Positions 8,349 to 15,429 of a DNA stretch of 18,097 nt are shown one piece after another (position 1 is the stretch's first letter; each line of letters starts with the position of its first letter). The DNA comes from Gp6-AA40 sp035496255 (GTDB taxonomy: Bacteria > Acidobacteriota > Vicinamibacteria > Vicinamibacterales > UBA2999): positions 1-18,097 of the forward strand of contig DATJEU010000005.1 of assembly GCA_035496255.1 (NCBI GenBank). The letters are read 5' to 3'. A model generated the notes under the pieces. It made no database searches and was not told where the DNA came from. It saw only the letters and a list, made by a program, of their open reading frames with translations. The position numbers were made by a program, and so were the translations under genes.

Positions 8349-8371
8349 GTCGAACTTCAAACTGATACAGT
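8343..8371 (+). promoter_or_regulatory. predicted sulfotransferase promoter
   Basis: -35 ATGACC (8343-8348, four matches to TTGACA), a 17-nt spacer, and an extended -10 TGA-TACAGT (hexamer 8366-8371, four matches to TATAAT). Initiation about 7 nt downstream would give a leader of only about 4 nt before the GTG at 8382. There is no Shine-Dalgarno sequence. Confidence 0.5.
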
Positions 8372-8381
8372 GCCCGCATAA

Positions 8382-9296
8382 GTGAGACCGCCACGCCCCA
8401 GGCCGAACCTGTTCATCATCGGCTTTGCCAAGTGCGGAACGACTGCCCTGCACGAATACCTGTCGACTCACCCTAATGTCCACGCCAGCTTTCCGAAGGA
8501 GCCGCACTTCTTCATGGAGCGCGGCTGGCGTCCTCGCCCAGCCAGAACCGAAGCCGCGTACCTGCGCTTCTTTGCCGGAGCGTCACGAGATGCGCGCGTC
8601 TTCCTCGACTCGTCGGTCTTTCACATCAACTCGGCGGCCGCACTGCGGCAAATCCGTGCGTTCAATGGTGACGCAAAGATCATCGTGATGATCCGCCACC
8701 CGGCCGAGATGCTGGCCTCCTTCCACGCGTACGCCTGCCGGTTGTTCATCGAAACCGTCACTGATTTCGAGAAAGCCTGGAATCTGCAGACGTCTCGTGC
8801 CGCGGGTCGCGACTTGCCTCCGCATTGCGAATTTCCCTGTCTGCTGCAGTATCGAAACCTGGGATGCATGGGCCAGCATGTCGCGACGCTGCTCGAGATC
8901 TGGCCGCGCGCCCAGGTGAAATTCGTGTTCTTCGATGAATTCGTGCGGGCTCCGCTCGAACAGTACAAGGACATCCTCGAGTTCATTGGAATTCCCTACG
9001 ACGGCAGGACGACGTTTCCGAGGGTCAACGAGAGCGTGGTCTGGAAGAGTCGCGCCGCCGGCAGGCTCATGCTGAAGGCCTGGCCGATCGTGATCAGACT
9101 GCTGACCCGCGCTGGCGTGATCGGCGCCGTTCGCAGGCGTGAGTTCTGGATGTTCCTGTGGAGACTCAATACGACGCGTGAACAACGCGTCGACATCGAC
9201 CCGATGTTCCGTCAGCGATTGGTCGACGTATTTCGCGATGACATCGAGCTCCTGAGCGCCACGACCGGCCGTAACCTCGATCACTGGGTGATATGA
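8382..9296 (+). CDS. PAPS-dependent sulfotransferase
   Basis: 304 residues. GTG at 8382 directly follows an in-frame TAA, so it is the earliest possible start and is close to forced, because the cofactor motif begins a few residues later. The 5'-phosphosulfate-binding loop is G-F-A-K-C-G-T-T at residues 14-21. The 3'-phosphate-binding motif is I-R105-H-P-x-E-M-L-A-S113-F-H-A-Y, with the conserved Arg and Ser eight apart. K-E-P-H-F-F at 39-44 is also typical of the heparan-sulfate-type and bacterial sulfotransferases. The enzyme moves a sulfo group from PAPS to a hydroxyl or amine, most likely on a sugar given the flanking glycan genes. No signal peptide is seen, so it is expected in the cytoplasm or at the inner membrane face. 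It has its own promoter. The acceptor is unknown. Confidence 0.92.
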   Translation: MRPPRPRPNLFIIGFAKCGTTALHEYLSTHPNVHASFPKEPHFFMERGWRPRPARTEAAYLRFFAGASRDARVFLDSSVFHINSAAALRQIRAFNGDAKIIVMIRHPAEMLASFHAYACRLFIETVTDFEKAWNLQTSRAAGRDLPPHCEFPCLLQYRNLGCMGQHVATLLEIWPRAQVKFVFFDEFVRAPLEQYKDILEFIGIPYDGRTTFPRVNESVVWKSRAAGRLMLKAWPIVIRLLTRAGVIGAVRRREFWMFLWRLNTTREQRVDIDPMFRQRLVDVFRDDIELLSATTGRNLDHWVI

Positions 9297-9602
9297 GCCG
9301 ATGCGGGCGCGGCGTAAACCGTGCCTGACGCGACCGCGAAGCCGGCGATCCCGGCCGGCCTGAAACGGTGGCGCGCCTGGCCACCAAGCGCAGCCGTGCA
9401 ACGCGAGGCAACAATCCCGGGCGCAGAGCAGAAAGGCAGCGTAGAAATGGGTGATCGCGTTCCGAACCGAGACTGAACCACTGCGATCCCGCCACGGTCC
9501 TGAAGACGGCCTCTTCGAATGCAATGACGCCCTGTGTCGCCGTTATCAGGGCGTGGGAGTTAGAGCCTCAGGTGGTCCCGATTCTGCACAGGGTCGCGCT
9601 CG
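9297..9602. other. 306-base intergenic region, no gene recognised
   Basis: Between the sulfotransferase stop and the GT2 start. All + frames are broken by stops. Open - strand frames across it continue antisense to the sulfotransferase and look like shadow frames of GC-rich coding DNA. No tRNA-like fold, T-run terminator or convincing -35/-10 pair was found. It must hold the promoter for the GT2-pyruvyl transferase pair unless that pair is read through from upstream. Confidence 0.5.
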
Positions 9603-10688
9603 ATGTGCTTGACCCTCGATGAGCTGGACGACGCGCCACATCCCGATCTCTCGGTCATCGTCCCCACCTATCGTCGCCTTGAACTCCTGACTCGCACGCT
9701 CGGCAGCCTTCTCTCTCAGCACGCTCCCGGCGTGCAGTACGAAGTGCTCGTCGTCGACAACAACTCCGGCGACGACACGCGGGGCGCCGTCGAAGCCATC
9801 GCCTGTGAGCACCGGAATGTGCGGTACCTGTTCGAGCCTCGACAGGGTGTGTCGCACGCGCGCAACGCCGGGATCGGCGCCGCGCGCGCCCCGCTCATCG
9901 CCTTCATCGATGATGACGTCGAAGCCAGCGAGACCTGGGTGGCCGCGATCAGGACCGCCTTCGAGTCGCATCCCGAAATCGACTGCCTCGGCGGGCCGAT
10001 TCGCCCTCGCTGGGCGGCGCCACTGCCGGCGTGGCTGACGCCGATGTTCTGGGCCGCCGTCGCGCTCCAAAGCGACAAGGGCGACCCGCCGTACATCGAT
10101 GCGAATCACGCCACCCCGTGCTTGATGACCGCCAACTTCGCGTGCCGTCGCGAGGCACTCCAGCAGGTTGGCGGGTTTGCGACCACGTATCGGCGCGACG
10201 AGGATCGCGAGCTGCAGCTCAGGCTGTGGGCTGCGGGAAAACGCGGCCTGTTCGTCCGCGACGTGGTCGTCACCACTGAAGTCCCGCGCGATCGTCTGAC
10301 GAAGGCTTACCACCGCCGGTTCTACACACGCGTCGGCGCGTCGCATGCGCGAATGCGCTACCTCGAGTCGGTCGACGCTGCCGGACGGCTGATACGCGAC
10401 GCGCCGAAACGCGCGTCCGTGCAGGGGACGGCACCCTTCGTCTATCGCTATCTGTTCGGGCACATGGCGCGCCTGCTCTGGAACACCCTCACGCTGCGCT
10501 GGCACCGCGCCTTTTATGACGAGACTCGCCTGCGCTACTACCTCAGCTACGTTCGCACACGACGCCGCGACGAACGACGCTCGTGGCTGGCGCTGCCGGG
10601 CGAGCTCCTGACCCTCATCATGGCGTTGCTGCAACGCCCCATTCGCCGACAGCTCGCCGCACGCGTCCGCCGTCGTCAGGCGGCCTGA
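9603..10688 (+). CDS. glycosyltransferase family 2
   Basis: 361 residues. A GT-A fold is evident: L-S-V-I-V-P-T-Y-R-R at residues 16-25, V-V-D-N-N-S-G-D-D-T at 50-59, R-Q-G-V-S-H-A-R-N-A-G at 80-90, and the metal/nucleotide-sugar DXD-like motif I-D-D-D at 102-105. The acceptor-side acidic motif is R-D-E-D-R-E near 198-203, followed by L-R-L-W-A-A-G. The C-terminal 120 residues are basic and may associate with the membrane, but no clear transmembrane span is seen. It adds a sugar from a nucleotide-sugar donor to a growing glycan; donor and acceptor are unknown. ATG at 9603 has no Shine-Dalgarno sequence; TTG at 9609 is possible. Only 16 bases separate it from the pyruvyl transferase gene, so the two probably form one operon. 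Confidence 0.92.
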   Translation: MCLTLDELDDAPHPDLSVIVPTYRRLELLTRTLGSLLSQHAPGVQYEVLVVDNNSGDDTRGAVEAIACEHRNVRYLFEPRQGVSHARNAGIGAARAPLIAFIDDDVEASETWVAAIRTAFESHPEIDCLGGPIRPRWAAPLPAWLTPMFWAAVALQSDKGDPPYIDANHATPCLMTANFACRREALQQVGGFATTYRRDEDRELQLRLWAAGKRGLFVRDVVVTTEVPRDRLTKAYHRRFYTRVGASHARMRYLESVDAAGRLIRDAPKRASVQGTAPFVYRYLFGHMARLLWNTLTLRWHRAFYDETRLRYYLSYVRTRRRDERRSWLALPGELLTLIMALLQRPIRRQLAARVRRRQAA

Positions 10689-10704
10689 CGCGCACTCCGC
10701 AAGC

Positions 10705-11553
10705 ATGAAGTTGTTCTACTTTCGCGGCGCGGATGGCGCCACCAACTTCGGCGACGAGCTGAATCGCTACCTCTGGCCGCGGCTGCTTCCCGGTGTGTTC
10801 GATCGAGACGACGGCCGGCAGTTCGTCGGCATCGGGACGCTGCTGAACGATCAACTTCCCGCCGCGTCCCGCATCATCGTCTTCGGTTCGGGCGTTGGCT
10901 ACTACGGGCCGCCGCAGCGAACCGAGCGCTGGTCGATCTACTGCGTGCGCGGCCCGCTCTCGGCGAAGGCGCTCGGACTCGACCACGATGCCGCCGTCAC
11001 CGACCCGGCGACGCTCATCGTCCGCGCCGCGGCCATTCCGAATCAGTCAACGCGAACACCGTACGCGTTCATGCCGCATTGGCAGAGCGAGCCGGATGCG
11101 TGGAAGGACGTGTGCGCAGGCGCGGGAATCGGGTTCATCGATCCGCGGGAGGAGCCGGAACGCGTGCTTGCGGCCATTCGCAGCACCGATGTCCTGGTGA
11201 CCGAGGCCATGCACGGCGCCATTGTCGCCGACGCGCTTCGCATTCCCTGGGTTCCGGTACGTTCACGTCCGGCGATCAACACATTCAAGTGGGATGACTG
11301 GTGTGGCTCGATGGGATTGACGTATCGCGCCCACGAGTTGCCGACCATCTGGCCGGCCCTGAGAAATGCCGGAATCATCCGCCGCGCGCGACGTCAGGCC
11401 AAGATGATGTCGGCCGCGCGCGCCCTCATGCGGGTGGCCAGACACTGCAGGCCGACCCTGAGTCGCACGAAGGTTCTGCACGAACGCCTGGATCAACTGG
11501 AGGCGCGCCTGGAGCAACTGAGGCGCAACGAATGCCTCGACCGCGCGGGATAG
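10705..11553 (+). CDS. polysaccharide pyruvyl transferase family protein
   Basis: 282 residues. Family signs are N-F-G-D-E-L-N near residues 14-20, the I-V-F-G-S-G-V-G strand-turn near 58-65, V-R-G-P-L-S-A-K-A-L-G-L at 81-92, T-D-P-A-T-L at 99-104, and T-E-A-M-H-G-A-I-V-A-D-A-L at 166-178 (the conserved M-H-G active-site region). These enzymes transfer pyruvate from phosphoenolpyruvate to form a ketal on a sugar, as in the ExoV, GumL and CsaB families, giving an acidic glycan. The C-terminus adds a basic segment and a short heptad-like helix near 255-277 that is probably a coiled coil. It sits 16 bases after the GT2 gene, so the two products may act on the same glycan. No Shine-Dalgarno sequence is visible; coupling by read-through is likely. 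Confidence 0.85.
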   Translation: MKLFYFRGADGATNFGDELNRYLWPRLLPGVFDRDDGRQFVGIGTLLNDQLPAASRIIVFGSGVGYYGPPQRTERWSIYCVRGPLSAKALGLDHDAAVTDPATLIVRAAAIPNQSTRTPYAFMPHWQSEPDAWKDVCAGAGIGFIDPREEPERVLAAIRSTDVLVTEAMHGAIVADALRIPWVPVRSRPAINTFKWDDWCGSMGLTYRAHELPTIWPALRNAGIIRRARRQAKMMSAARALMRVARHCRPTLSRTKVLHERLDQLEARLEQLRRNECLDRAG

Positions 11554-11608
11554 GACCGCAACAAACCGGCCGGGCGCTGAGGGTGAGCGAGACCCGCCCT
11601 TCTTGTGC

Positions 11609-11626
11609 CGTCGCGGCGCCGCGACG
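11609..11626. repeat. 18-bp perfect palindrome between convergent genes
   Basis: CGTCGCGGCGCCGCGACG is its own reverse complement. It lies in the 188-base gap between the pyruvyl transferase (+) and the VWFA gene (-). Flanking GTG (11605-11607) and CAC (11627-11629) could extend the pairing past one unpaired base. A small GGGT/ACCC hairpin with a 7-nt loop (11581-11595) precedes it. No T tract follows, so bidirectional termination and a protein-binding dyad are both possible. Confidence 0.55.
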
Positions 11627-11741
11627 CACGGACCAGTGGACTGTATTCACTGGAAGAGTGCTAGCCGACGGTACGTTCCGACCGCGAACAGCGGGCCGCA
11701 ACAACGGCGCGGCCGGTCCTGATTCACGAACGACAATGCCA

Positions 11742-13586
11742 CTAGGGCCGTACGCGAAACGGTATCAGCGTCTGCGCACGGTGCTCTCCGCTCTCGGCGT
11801 CGTAGGCCACCGCATACTCGCCGATCCCGATCGATCCGACGGGCAGCTCGATCTGCCACGTCTGTCCGGATGGGATCCGCGTCACCGCCAGGCTGACCCG
11901 GGTCGCACCGCGGCGGTCGACCAGCCGAGCGGTCACGGCCGCCGTCGATGAGGCAGTCCCGCCGAGCGCGACGCGCACGAAGACACGATCGGTTCTGGAG
12001 AATTCGTGCCCGGCGTCGATCGGCACGGCCGGCGCCGCCTGCCGCATGTCACGAACCTGCGCGACCGAGCTGGTGCGGTAGACGGTGGGCGTCGCGAATG
12101 CAAGCGGCGCCGCGAACAGCGGCGACCCGTCGTACGTGCGCGTCTCGCGATCGAGCACCTCGCCATCCGCCGCGAGCACCGTAAACGCGAACTGCAACTG
12201 TGTGGCGTCGGTCTCGAATGTCGTTCCATCCGGCCTGACGTCGCCTTCGTAGACCACGTCTGCCCCTTTGGCGATGACGGTGACATGCGACGGCGCGCGG
12301 CGAGGATCCGTCGAGCGACGGCTCCATGCGAGGCTCACCTGCAGACGCCGGTCACCGACCGGGCTGGCGCCCGCAAAGATCTCGACCGGGCTCGGGCGAT
12401 CCGCCCGGGCGAACGAAGCAAAGGCGTCGGCCACGTCCGGCGGCAGCACGGCCGATTCGGCTTCAGCCCTGGCCCGTTCGATCTCCGCGGGGTCAGGAGC
12501 CCAGTAGCCCGATCGCGCATGGACGTCGAGCCCGCGACGCTTGACGGCAACCTTGATCTGATGGAACCGGCCGTCATCCGCCTTGTCGCGCGCGTAGCCC
12601 AGTAGATACACGGCGCTCGCCGCTGTCACCGCCTTGGTGAACGGCGTCTTCAGGTCGTTCGTACGATAGAACGAGCCGCCGGTGTCGGAGGTGATCGTCT
12701 GCAGAAAGAAGTTCGGACCCGAGGACATCTGCAGGCCCATCGGATCGATGACCTGAATGGACACGTTGCTGTCGCTGGCCGTGCGAACGACGTCCTCCGC
12801 GGGATCGTCCGAGCCGCGCCGCTCGCCTGGCGCGCGCCGCGCGGCCAGGTCATGGCTGTCGCGAGCGGGCGTGAAGCCCTCGGCGATGACGATCAACGTC
12901 TTCCGCCCCTCGCCCAGCGTCCGCAGGTGCGTCGCCGCCGCCTTGATGGCGTCGACCGTCACCATGCTGCGAATGCCCTCGATTCCACCCGGGTAGGAGT
13001 TCGCGGCGCTCATCTGGGCGTCTTCCAGAGGGCTCCGCGAAAGGTACACGCCACGGCGTCCCTGCAGTTTACGAACGCGATCCGCCATCGCCCGCCGATC
13101 GCGCGTGAACTCGATGGCGGACACCGGCGTCAGTTGATCGATCAACGCCACGAGATCGGTCTCGCCGAACGCCGTCAGCACCGCGTGTTCGAGCGCCTCG
13201 CGGGCGCGGTAGGCGCCCGCCTGCTCGCCAATGTGATACTCGTCCCACAGGATCAGGAACGTTCGCACATCGTCACGCTCCGCCTCGGCGGCTGCATGGG
13301 ACTGGCTGCGGATGGGCAGTGAGCGATCGTCGGTCGCGCGTCCGTCGGCCATGACGAACTTGAACGACGAGATCGTCTGCGGGATCCCGTCCTCGCGAAT
13401 TTCGAAGTCCCCGGCCGTCAGGGAGGGGACCGGATTACCACTCCGATCGACCACGGTGGCGTCAACGCGGATGATGTTTGTGCCAGCCTTGAAAATGGGC
13501 GCCTGTGGCTCCTGGGCCACGAGCAGCACACAGGCCATCGCCCAGGCGAGGAGCACTGGCGCCGCCGACCACCGGCGTCTGGTCAT
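11742..13586 (-). CDS. secreted VWFA-related acidobacterial-type protein
   Basis: 614 residues from ATG at 13586. Residues 1-24 form a signal peptide (R-R-R, hydrophobic core, then V-A-Q). Residues about 33-78 are the conserved leader of this family (T-N-I-I-R-V-D-A-T-V-V-D, then D-F-E-I-R-E-D-G). A von Willebrand A-like domain follows from about 108 to 345, with L-I-L-W-D-E-Y-H at the first strand where a classical MIDAS would be D-x-S-x-S, so metal binding of the usual kind is doubtful. The Y-L-L-G-Y and F-H-Q-I-K-V-x-V-K-R-R segments near 335-365 are typical of the family. The C-terminal 250 residues look like beta-rich extracellular domains. The function of the family is not known; export to periplasm or surface is inferred. 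Divergent from the LuxR-like regulator. Confidence 0.88.
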   Translation of the reverse strand: MTRRRWSAAPVLLAWAMACVLLVAQEPQAPIFKAGTNIIRVDATVVDRSGNPVPSLTAGDFEIREDGIPQTISSFKFVMADGRATDDRSLPIRSQSHAAAEAERDDVRTFLILWDEYHIGEQAGAYRAREALEHAVLTAFGETDLVALIDQLTPVSAIEFTRDRRAMADRVRKLQGRRGVYLSRSPLEDAQMSAANSYPGGIEGIRSMVTVDAIKAAATHLRTLGEGRKTLIVIAEGFTPARDSHDLAARRAPGERRGSDDPAEDVVRTASDSNVSIQVIDPMGLQMSSGPNFFLQTITSDTGGSFYRTNDLKTPFTKAVTAASAVYLLGYARDKADDGRFHQIKVAVKRRGLDVHARSGYWAPDPAEIERARAEAESAVLPPDVADAFASFARADRPSPVEIFAGASPVGDRRLQVSLAWSRRSTDPRRAPSHVTVIAKGADVVYEGDVRPDGTTFETDATQLQFAFTVLAADGEVLDRETRTYDGSPLFAAPLAFATPTVYRTSSVAQVRDMRQAAPAVPIDAGHEFSRTDRVFVRVALGGTASSTAAVTARLVDRRGATRVSLAVTRIPSGQTWQIELPVGSIGIGEYAVAYDAESGEHRAQTLIPFRVRP

Positions 13587-13592
13587 GCCAGC

Positions 13593-13601
13593 ACGTTACC
13601 A
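13593..13601 (-). promoter_or_regulatory. predicted extended -10 of the VWFA gene
   Basis: On the - strand TG-G-TAACGT (13601-13593) ends 6 nt before the ATG at 13586, with no Shine-Dalgarno sequence in between. Only three hexamer positions match TATAAT and no -35 is evident, so support comes mainly from its position and from the similar arrangement at other starts here. The 87-base gap 13587-13673 is shared with the divergent regulator gene. Confidence 0.3.
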
Positions 13602-13673
13602 GTTGAATCGTCAGCGCACACAGAAAAAGGGATGGATCCGATCTGAAAACGGAAAAGAGGCGATCATACGCAG

Positions 13674-15314
13674 GTGGCCGCGACCGAGGTCCTGTCGCGC
13701 GGCAGGGCCGCCTTCGACCGTGAAGCCTGGAGCGAGGCGTACGAGCTTCTGATGGCGGCGGACCGCCGATCGCCGCTCGCACCGGAGGACCTGGACCGTC
13801 TCGCTACGGCCGCATACCTTCTCGGCGAGGAAACCGCCAGCGCCGAGATCCGGACCCGTGCGCATACGTCTTTTCTCGCCCGGGGCGACACGGCGCGCGC
13901 CGCGCGCAGCGCCTTCTGGCTCGCGTTCGCATCACTCGACAGGCCGAATCAGCAGGCGGTCGCCAGCGGGTGGCTGGGGCGCGTCCGGCGGCTGCTCGAC
14001 GACTGTCCCGCAGAATGCGCTGAACGCGGTTTCTGGCTCTGCGCCTCGGGCTTCCAGAAGATCGGCGAAGGCGACATCGCGTACGCGGAATCCGCGTTCA
14101 CGGAAGCCGCGCGCATCGGCGCCGCGTGTGGCGACGCGGACTTGACCGCGCTGGCCCGGCATGCCGAGGGTCGCGTGCTGTTGCGGCATCACCAGACCGC
14201 TCGTGGACTGGCCATGTTCGACGAAGTGATGGTGGCGATCACGTGCGGCGAAGTTGGTCCCATGGTCGCCGGCGTCGTGTACTGCAGCGTGATCGGCGCG
14301 TGCCACGAGGTATTCGATCTGCGGCGCGCGCAGGAATGGACCACGATGCTGGCCTCGTGGTGCGCCGCGCATCCCGACATGATGCCCTTCAGCGGTTCGT
14401 GTCTGGTGCGTCGATCCGAGCTCCTGCAGTTCCACGGTGCCTGGGCGGAATCGCTGGACGAAGCAACCCGCGCCTGCGAGCGGACGGCGCACGCGTCAGG
14501 CCAGCACGACGCCGGTGCTGCGTGGTACCAGTTGGGCGAAATGCACCGCCTGCGCGGTGCCGTCGAGGATGCCGAGGCGGCATACCGCCGCGCCGCCATG
14601 GCGGGAAGGACGCCTGAACCCGGGTTGGCATTGCTGCGCCTGGCGCAGGGTCAGACGACCGCCGCGGCGATGGGCATCCAGCGGGCGCTTGCAGAGATGC
14701 GCAGCCCGCGACGACGGATCGACGTGCTGCGCGCCGCCGTGGAGATCCAGTTGCAGGCTGGCGACATCGCGAGCGCAGCCGCGGCAGCCGACCAGTTGGC
14801 GGCTCTCACCAGTGAGCTCACCGCGCCGTTCCTCCTCGCGGCGGCGGCCGGGGCGCGCGGCGCGATCGCGCTGGCCGGCGGCGATGTGGACGGGGCACTC
14901 ACCGCGCTGCGAACAGGGTCGGCGCTCTGGCAGGACGTGGATGCGCCGTACGAGCTCGCCCGCACACGTGCGCAGATTGGCGCCGCATACCTCCGGCTGG
15001 GAGACGAGGAGGGCGCGCGCATGGAGTTCGAGGCGGCGCAGGAAGTGTTCGAACGGATCGGCGCCGCACCGGACGCCACGCAGATGGCTGAACGCCTCGC
15101 GCACTGGTCGCGTCAGCCGCCAAGCGGCCTGACCGGACGGGAGCTGGACGTACTGCGACTGGTCGCGACCGGCCGAACCAACCGAGACATCGCGCGGGAA
15201 CTGGCGATCGCGGAAAAGACCGTGGCCCGGCACATCAGCAACATCTTCCTCAAACTGGACCTGTCCTCCCGGTCGGCGGCCACGGCGTACGCGTACGAGC
15301 ACAAGCTCCTCTGA
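13674..15314 (+). CDS. LuxR-type transcriptional regulator with TPR-like N-terminal region
   Basis: 546 residues. GTG at 13674 is the only start after the in-frame TGA at 13644. The C-terminal 65 residues (about 482-546) are a LuxR/GerE helix-turn-helix: L-T-x-R-E-L-D-V-L-R-L-V-A-T-G-R-T-N-R-D-I-A, then E-K-T-V-A-R-H-I-S-N-I-F-x-K-L. The first 480 residues are nearly all alpha-helical, with repeated A-x-x-A-Y-R-R-A and L-G-x-x-x-R-L-x-G type pairs consistent with TPR-like repeats. There is no receiver domain, no Walker A motif and no ligand domain I recognise. Several cysteines cluster near 104-114 and 190-245. This long helical LuxR type is, from memory, widespread and often sits beside an oxidoreductase; here a flavoprotein gene follows by 115 bases. 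It probably senses through protein contacts and regulates that gene. Confidence 0.87.
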   Translation: MAATEVLSRGRAAFDREAWSEAYELLMAADRRSPLAPEDLDRLATAAYLLGEETASAEIRTRAHTSFLARGDTARAARSAFWLAFASLDRPNQQAVASGWLGRVRRLLDDCPAECAERGFWLCASGFQKIGEGDIAYAESAFTEAARIGAACGDADLTALARHAEGRVLLRHHQTARGLAMFDEVMVAITCGEVGPMVAGVVYCSVIGACHEVFDLRRAQEWTTMLASWCAAHPDMMPFSGSCLVRRSELLQFHGAWAESLDEATRACERTAHASGQHDAGAAWYQLGEMHRLRGAVEDAEAAYRRAAMAGRTPEPGLALLRLAQGQTTAAAMGIQRALAEMRSPRRRIDVLRAAVEIQLQAGDIASAAAAADQLAALTSELTAPFLLAAAAGARGAIALAGGDVDGALTALRTGSALWQDVDAPYELARTRAQIGAAYLRLGDEEGARMEFEAAQEVFERIGAAPDATQMAERLAHWSRQPPSGLTGRELDVLRLVATGRTNRDIARELAIAEKTVARHISNIFLKLDLSSRSAATAYAYEHKLL

Positions 15315-15429
15315 CGCGCGCGCGACTACATCAAAATACCCACGCCCGGCCGATCGACGCGCCTGCACATTTCGCCCGATGCAGACGGCTGACCGCTCGC
15401 GTTAGTCTTCCGCCGCTGGAGGGCGAGAT

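Noticed and set aside
8162..8365. 67-residue + frame in the gap before the sulfotransferase
   Set aside because: Arg-rich, without a ribosome site, and it runs through the dyad and predicted promoter.
8583..9524. 313-residue - strand frame
   Set aside because: Mostly antisense to the sulfotransferase; the part outside it shows no domain and no start signal.
9546..10706. 386-residue - strand frame
   Set aside because: Antisense to the GT2 gene, whose motifs are unambiguous; no recognisable domain in the frame.
11581..11605. GGGT/ACCC hairpin with a short T-containing tail as an intrinsic terminator
   Set aside because: The stem is only 4 bp and the tail (GCCCTTCTTG) is not a real T run, so it is not listed as a terminator by itself.
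15315..15429. Separate promoter for the flavoprotein gene
   Set aside because: The best -10 (TAGTCT) and -35 (TGCAGA) each match consensus at only three positions, too weak to annotate.
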